A stretch of 8,178 nt of DNA from Betaproteobacteria bacterium (GTDB lineage Bacteria > Pseudomonadota > Gammaproteobacteria > Burkholderiales > Casimicrobiaceae): positions 1 through 8,178 of the forward strand of contig VBDA01000085.1 in NCBI GenBank assembly GCA_005883655.1. Reading direction: 5' to 3'. Below are positions 5,940-8,178 of the stretch, piece by piece (position 1 is the first letter of the stretch; the number at the start of each line of letters is the position of its first letter). The position numbers were made by a program, and so were the translations under genes. The notes beneath the pieces were generated by a model. The model made no database searches and was not told the DNA's origin. It was given only the letters and a program-made list of their open reading frames with translations.

Positions 5940-7019
5940 GTGCGTGCAGAATCGAAAATCACGCAACGCATGCGTGGCCTCGCGCGCCTGCTTTGCGGCT
6001 TGGGCTTTGCGTTGGCAGTGTTCTCCACTGCGTCGGCGGATGTAGAAACGACGAACCGCAATGAAGCCGTCTACCGGTACAGCGGGCCGGACAGAGACCA
6101 GCGTCTTGTCGAGCGTGCGAAACGGGAAGGCGTGGTCGTTATTTACACCTCCCTTGCACCGACCGAATCGCAGCCGCTCGCCCAGGTATTTGAAAAGAAA
6201 TACGGGGTGAGGGTCGAGCTTTGGCGGGCCCTTTCCGACAAGGTGGTACAGCGAGCCGTGACCGAAGCGCAGGGGAAGCGGCATCGCGTCGATGTGCTCG
6301 AGACCAACGGCCCGGAGATGGAGATGATGGCGCGCGAGAAGCTCCTCTCGCCCTTCCGCTCGACCTACATCGCCGATCTGCCGCCGGCGGCGATTCCGCC
6401 GCACCGCCTGTGGCTGCCGGACCGCATGAATTATTTTGTGGTCGCCTTCAATACCGACAAGGTTAAGAGAGAAGATCTGCCCGGAAGCTATGAAGGGTTT
6501 CTCGACCCGAAATGGCAAGGCCGTCTCGGTATAGAGGCGACCGATCAGGAATGGATGGCGACCCTGATCAAGCAGTGGGGCCAGGCGAAGGGCGAGGCGT
6601 TCTTCAACAAGCTTGCCGCCATGAAGCCTGATGTGCGCAAAGGTCATGTTCTGCTAGCCGAGCTCGTCGCAGCGGGCGAGATTCAGGTTGGGCTAACCAT
6701 GTACAACAGCAACGCCGAAACTCTCAAGCGGAAAGGCGCGCCGATCGACTGGATGCCCGTCGAACCGGTCGTCGCCCGGCCGCAAGGAATCGCGGTCGCG
6801 AAAAATGCGCCGCATCCGCATGCCGCACTTCTCTTCGTGGACTTCGTGCTGTCGCCGGAGGGGCAGGCGTTGTTCGAATCGATGGGACGTGTGCCGGCGA
6901 GCATCCGAATCAAAAGCCAGCTTAACGACTTCAGGTTCATCCTGATCGAGCCCGCGACGGTTGTCGATGAAGCACAGCGGTGGAACCAGCTATGGGATCG
7001 GCTGTTTCTGCAGCGTTGA
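5940..7019 (+). CDS. Periplasmic solute-binding protein, copy B (intact)
   Basis: This 359-residue extracellular solute-binding protein belongs to the same COG1840-like class as copy A, which includes FbpA/AfuA-type iron binders and many organic-anion binders. Residues 1-33 are a Sec signal (basic n-region with MRGLARLL, hydrophobic core, ASA33 before DVE). The mature protein has the first lobe with VVIYTSL and FEKKYGVRVELWRA, the hinge region around DRMNYFVVAFNT (162-172), DPKWQGRLGIEA (189-200), and a C-terminal PHPHAALLFVDFVLSPEG block (291-308). It aligns along its length with copy A and retains the 13 residues missing there. The frame extends up to 5772; GTG 5940 is chosen for its ribosome site and because it gives a proper signal peptide, with ATG 5970 as alternative. 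No permease or ATPase gene is in the window, so the transporter is either elsewhere or shared. A candidate operator and promoter lie upstream. Confidence 0.88.
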   Translation: MRAESKITQRMRGLARLLCGLGFALAVFSTASADVETTNRNEAVYRYSGPDRDQRLVERAKREGVVVIYTSLAPTESQPLAQVFEKKYGVRVELWRALSDKVVQRAVTEAQGKRHRVDVLETNGPEMEMMAREKLLSPFRSTYIADLPPAAIPPHRLWLPDRMNYFVVAFNTDKVKREDLPGSYEGFLDPKWQGRLGIEATDQEWMATLIKQWGQAKGEAFFNKLAAMKPDVRKGHVLLAELVAAGEIQVGLTMYNSNAETLKRKGAPIDWMPVEPVVARPQGIAVAKNAPHPHAALLFVDFVLSPEGQALFESMGRVPASIRIKSQLNDFRFILIEPATVVDEAQRWNQLWDRLFLQR

Positions 7020-7065
7020 CTGCGCGGTGTCTGTGGGCCGTTCGCGATTTGTGCGTGGCACCGCT

Positions 7066-7088
7066 CGACAAACGGCAAGCGCTTGTCG
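7066..7088. repeat. Inverted repeat with nested palindrome between binding protein B and the regulator
   Basis: CGACAA (7066-7071) and TTGTCG (7083-7088) are inverted, and the perfect 10-bp palindrome CAAGCGCTTG (7076-7085) lies across the right half. The right arm coincides with the predicted -35 element of the IclR promoter. No T-run follows, so a terminator for binding protein B is unlikely; a protein-binding site is possible. Confidence 0.35.
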
Positions 7089-7112
7089 CCCGCTGTAGGC
7101 GAATGGTAGACT
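7083..7112 (+). promoter_or_regulatory. Predicted promoter of the IclR-family gene
   Basis: TTGTCG (7083-7088, 4 of 6) and TAGACT (7107-7112, 4 of 6) with an 18-nt spacer. Transcription would begin near 7119, inside the operator-like repeat at 7113-7133, as expected of an autorepressed regulator. Confidence 0.35.
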
Positions 7113-7133
7113 CCGTTCGACATACCGGAACGG
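7113..7133. promoter_or_regulatory. Candidate IclR-type operator upstream of the regulator gene
   Basis: CCGTTC (7113-7118) and GAACGG (7128-7133) form a 6-bp inverted repeat with a 9-nt spacer. The core CGTTC-N9-GAACG is identical in sequence and spacing to 5830-5848 before binding protein B, while the spacers differ. A weak third half-site, TGGTC (7134-7138), sits where the other copy has CGTTC. The repeat would overlap the predicted transcription start and lies 12 nt before ATG 7145, a repressor position. Confidence 0.5.
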
Positions 7134-7144
7134 TGGTCCCTAAA

Positions 7145-7919
7145 ATGGAGCGCGAACGCGGCAACGGCAAAAAGAAGGCGCGAAAAACCAGGTTGTCATC
7201 GGTCGCCTACGCGATCCGTCTGGTGCGCGCCTTTTCCGCCGAGTAACACGAGATCGGCATCAGCAATCTCGCGCGCCGGCTGAGCTTGGGTAAGAGCACA
7301 GTACATCGGCTCGCGTCGACCCTCGTCCAGGAGGATTTCCTTGAGAAGAACCTGGACACCGGCGCCTATCGTCTCGGGCTGGCGTTGTTCGAGCTGGGCA
7401 CGCTGGTACGGCGTAAGATGAACTTCGCCAACGAGGCGCGCCCTTATCTCAAGTCGCTGATGGAAAAGACCGGCGAGACGGCGCATCTGGCGGTGCTCGA
7501 TCACGGCTCGGTCCTCTACATCAACACCATTGCCAGCCGCCAGGCGATTCGAATGTCATCGGATGTGGGCGCTAGGGCACCGAGCCATTCGACCAGCGAA
7601 GGTAAGATTTTGCTCGCGTTTCGCCCTCCCGAGACGCTCTCGGCGGTGCACGCAGGCGGGCTTGCCGCGGGGACAGCCAAAACTATCACCAGGCTGCAGG
7701 CGCTCCGCGAGGAATTGCGCAGTGTGCGCGGGCGCGGGTATGCGATCGATGATGAGGAGACCGAAGTCGGGCTGCGGTCGGTCGCTGCGCCCATCCACTC
7801 AGCGTGTCAGCAAAAAGGTGCTGCAGTCCTATTTGCCTGACGTCTGCGCCGCGGCAACGGCAATTTCTCAGCGGCTAGGTTACCAGTCGGCGACGAGCGC
7901 CCCGGTCGCCGCCGACTAA
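7145..7919 (+). pseudogene. IclR-family transcriptional regulator, disrupted by a nonsense codon and a deletion
   Basis: IclR regulators have an N-terminal winged helix-turn-helix and a C-terminal effector-binding domain and often control aromatic or organic-acid catabolism. From ATG 7145 the frame reads a basic stretch (KKKARKTR), SSVAYAIRLVRAFSAE, then a TAA at 7244-7246. It continues in the same frame with HEIGISNLARRLSLGKSTVHRLAS, plainly the helix-turn-helix, then the wing and effector domain (YLKSLMEKTGETAHLAVLD, SEGKILLAF, GYAIDDEETEVG) to VAAPI at 7795. There the match moves to frame 3 (TQRVSKK..., then YLPDVCAAATAISQRLGY) and ends at TAA 7917-7919. Family members normally have about 16 residues here, a strand of the type GxVVxALSVxGP; roughly 47 nt appear lost. 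Reinitiation at TTG 7286 would omit part of the DNA-binding domain, so a functional regulator is unlikely. The TAA could derive from CAA or GAA by one substitution. Confidence 0.85.
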
Positions 7920-8004
7920 CTTTTGCGCCGCTTGTTCCACGCTATGCTTCAGCCGGATGCGGAGGGATCGGCCTCTCCCGGCGGATGACCGCCTGGCCCT
8001 TTCG

Positions 8005-8178
8005 ATGCCCTCGATCAAGCTCTCGGATTCCGACCTCGTATTCCACTGTGCGGCCGATGACACCATTCTGCGCGCGGGGCTGCGCGCCGGCGTGCCGCTG
8101 CCGTACGAGTGCAACGTCGGTTGTTGCGGAACCTGCAAGATCGAGCTGGTCTCAGGCAGTGTCGAGGCGCTGTGGGGA
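8005..8178 (+). CDS. Plant-type 2Fe-2S protein, N-terminus (oxygenase reductase-like), cut by the window end
   Basis: The first 58 codons encode a plant-type ferredoxin domain: a beta strand IKLSDSDLVFHC, the TILRAGLRAGVPLPYEC region, then C36-x4-C41-x2-C44 (CNVGCCGTC) binding three of the four cluster ligands; the fourth Cys would lie beyond the window. The CNVGCCGTCKIEL pattern resembles the N-terminal domain of reductases of multicomponent oxygenases, where an FAD/NAD(P)H domain follows, but a stand-alone ferredoxin is not excluded. ATG 8005 begins directly before the domain but lacks a clear ribosome site. An in-frame ATG at 7957 would add 16 residues and also lacks one. The 85 nt before 8005 hold no other recognisable gene. 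With the bicupin and the IclR remnant it suggests aromatic degradation. Confidence 0.8.
   Translation, partial: MPSIKLSDSDLVFHCAADDTILRAGLRAGVPLPYECNVGCCGTCKIELVSGSVEALWG

Noticed and set aside
5895..6647. Open frame of about 250 codons on the minus strand
   Set aside because: Antisense to binding protein B, which has full homology to copy A; no family features.
1..8178. Mobile elements, CRISPR arrays, tRNA or rRNA genes
   Set aside because: No transposase or integrase reading frame, no regularly spaced repeats, and no tRNA or rRNA-like sequence recognised on reading both strands.

Overview
The DNA is GC-rich, with the codon bias of a GC-rich proteobacterium. The gene content resembles a catabolic or accessory region of a Burkholderiales-like beta-proteobacterium or a Bradyrhizobium-like alpha-proteobacterium: periplasmic solute-binding proteins, a twin-arginine-exported ThDP enzyme, a small c-type cytochrome, a bicupin dioxygenase-like protein, an IclR-type regulator and the start of an oxygenase-reductase-type 2Fe-2S protein. 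I cannot place the organism more precisely from sequence alone.

Layout, left to right. (1) 2-912 (+): the 3' part of a periplasmic solute-binding protein gene (copy A), broken by a net 34-nt deletion near 317. (2) 982-2913 (+): an intact thiamine-diphosphate-dependent enzyme of the acetolactate synthase fold with a clear twin-arginine signal. (3) A minus-strand cluster, transcribed right to left: bicupin (5716-4655), a Pch2/TRIP13-like AAA+ ATPase (4498-3419) and a secreted mono-heme cytochrome c (3340-2960). It converges on the ThDP gene. (4) 5717-5939: the divergent control region. (5) 5940-7019 (+): an intact paralogue of the broken binding protein (copy B). (6) 7145-7919 (+): an IclR-family regulator with an in-frame TAA in the DNA-binding domain and a frame-changing deletion in the effector domain. 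(7) 8005-8178 (+): the N-terminus of a plant-type 2Fe-2S protein that runs off the window.

How the parts may fit together (inference): binding protein B would deliver an organic acid or aromatic acid; the bicupin and the oxygenase reductase at the right edge point to aromatic-ring chemistry; the exported ThDP enzyme and the cytochrome could act in the periplasm. Two copies of the same 10-base inverted repeat, CGTTC-N9-GAACG, lie in front of copy B and in front of the IclR gene. Each sits at a plausible promoter in the geometry expected of an IclR-type activator/autorepressor. The regulator gene itself is wrecked.

The main points for follow-up are the two pseudogenes flanking intact genes, the shared operator, the exported ThDP enzyme beside a cytochrome c, and a TRIP13-like ATPase with no HORMA or CBASS partner in sight, sitting between a bicupin and a cytochrome. 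I saw no rRNA, tRNA, CRISPR array, transposase or IS end.
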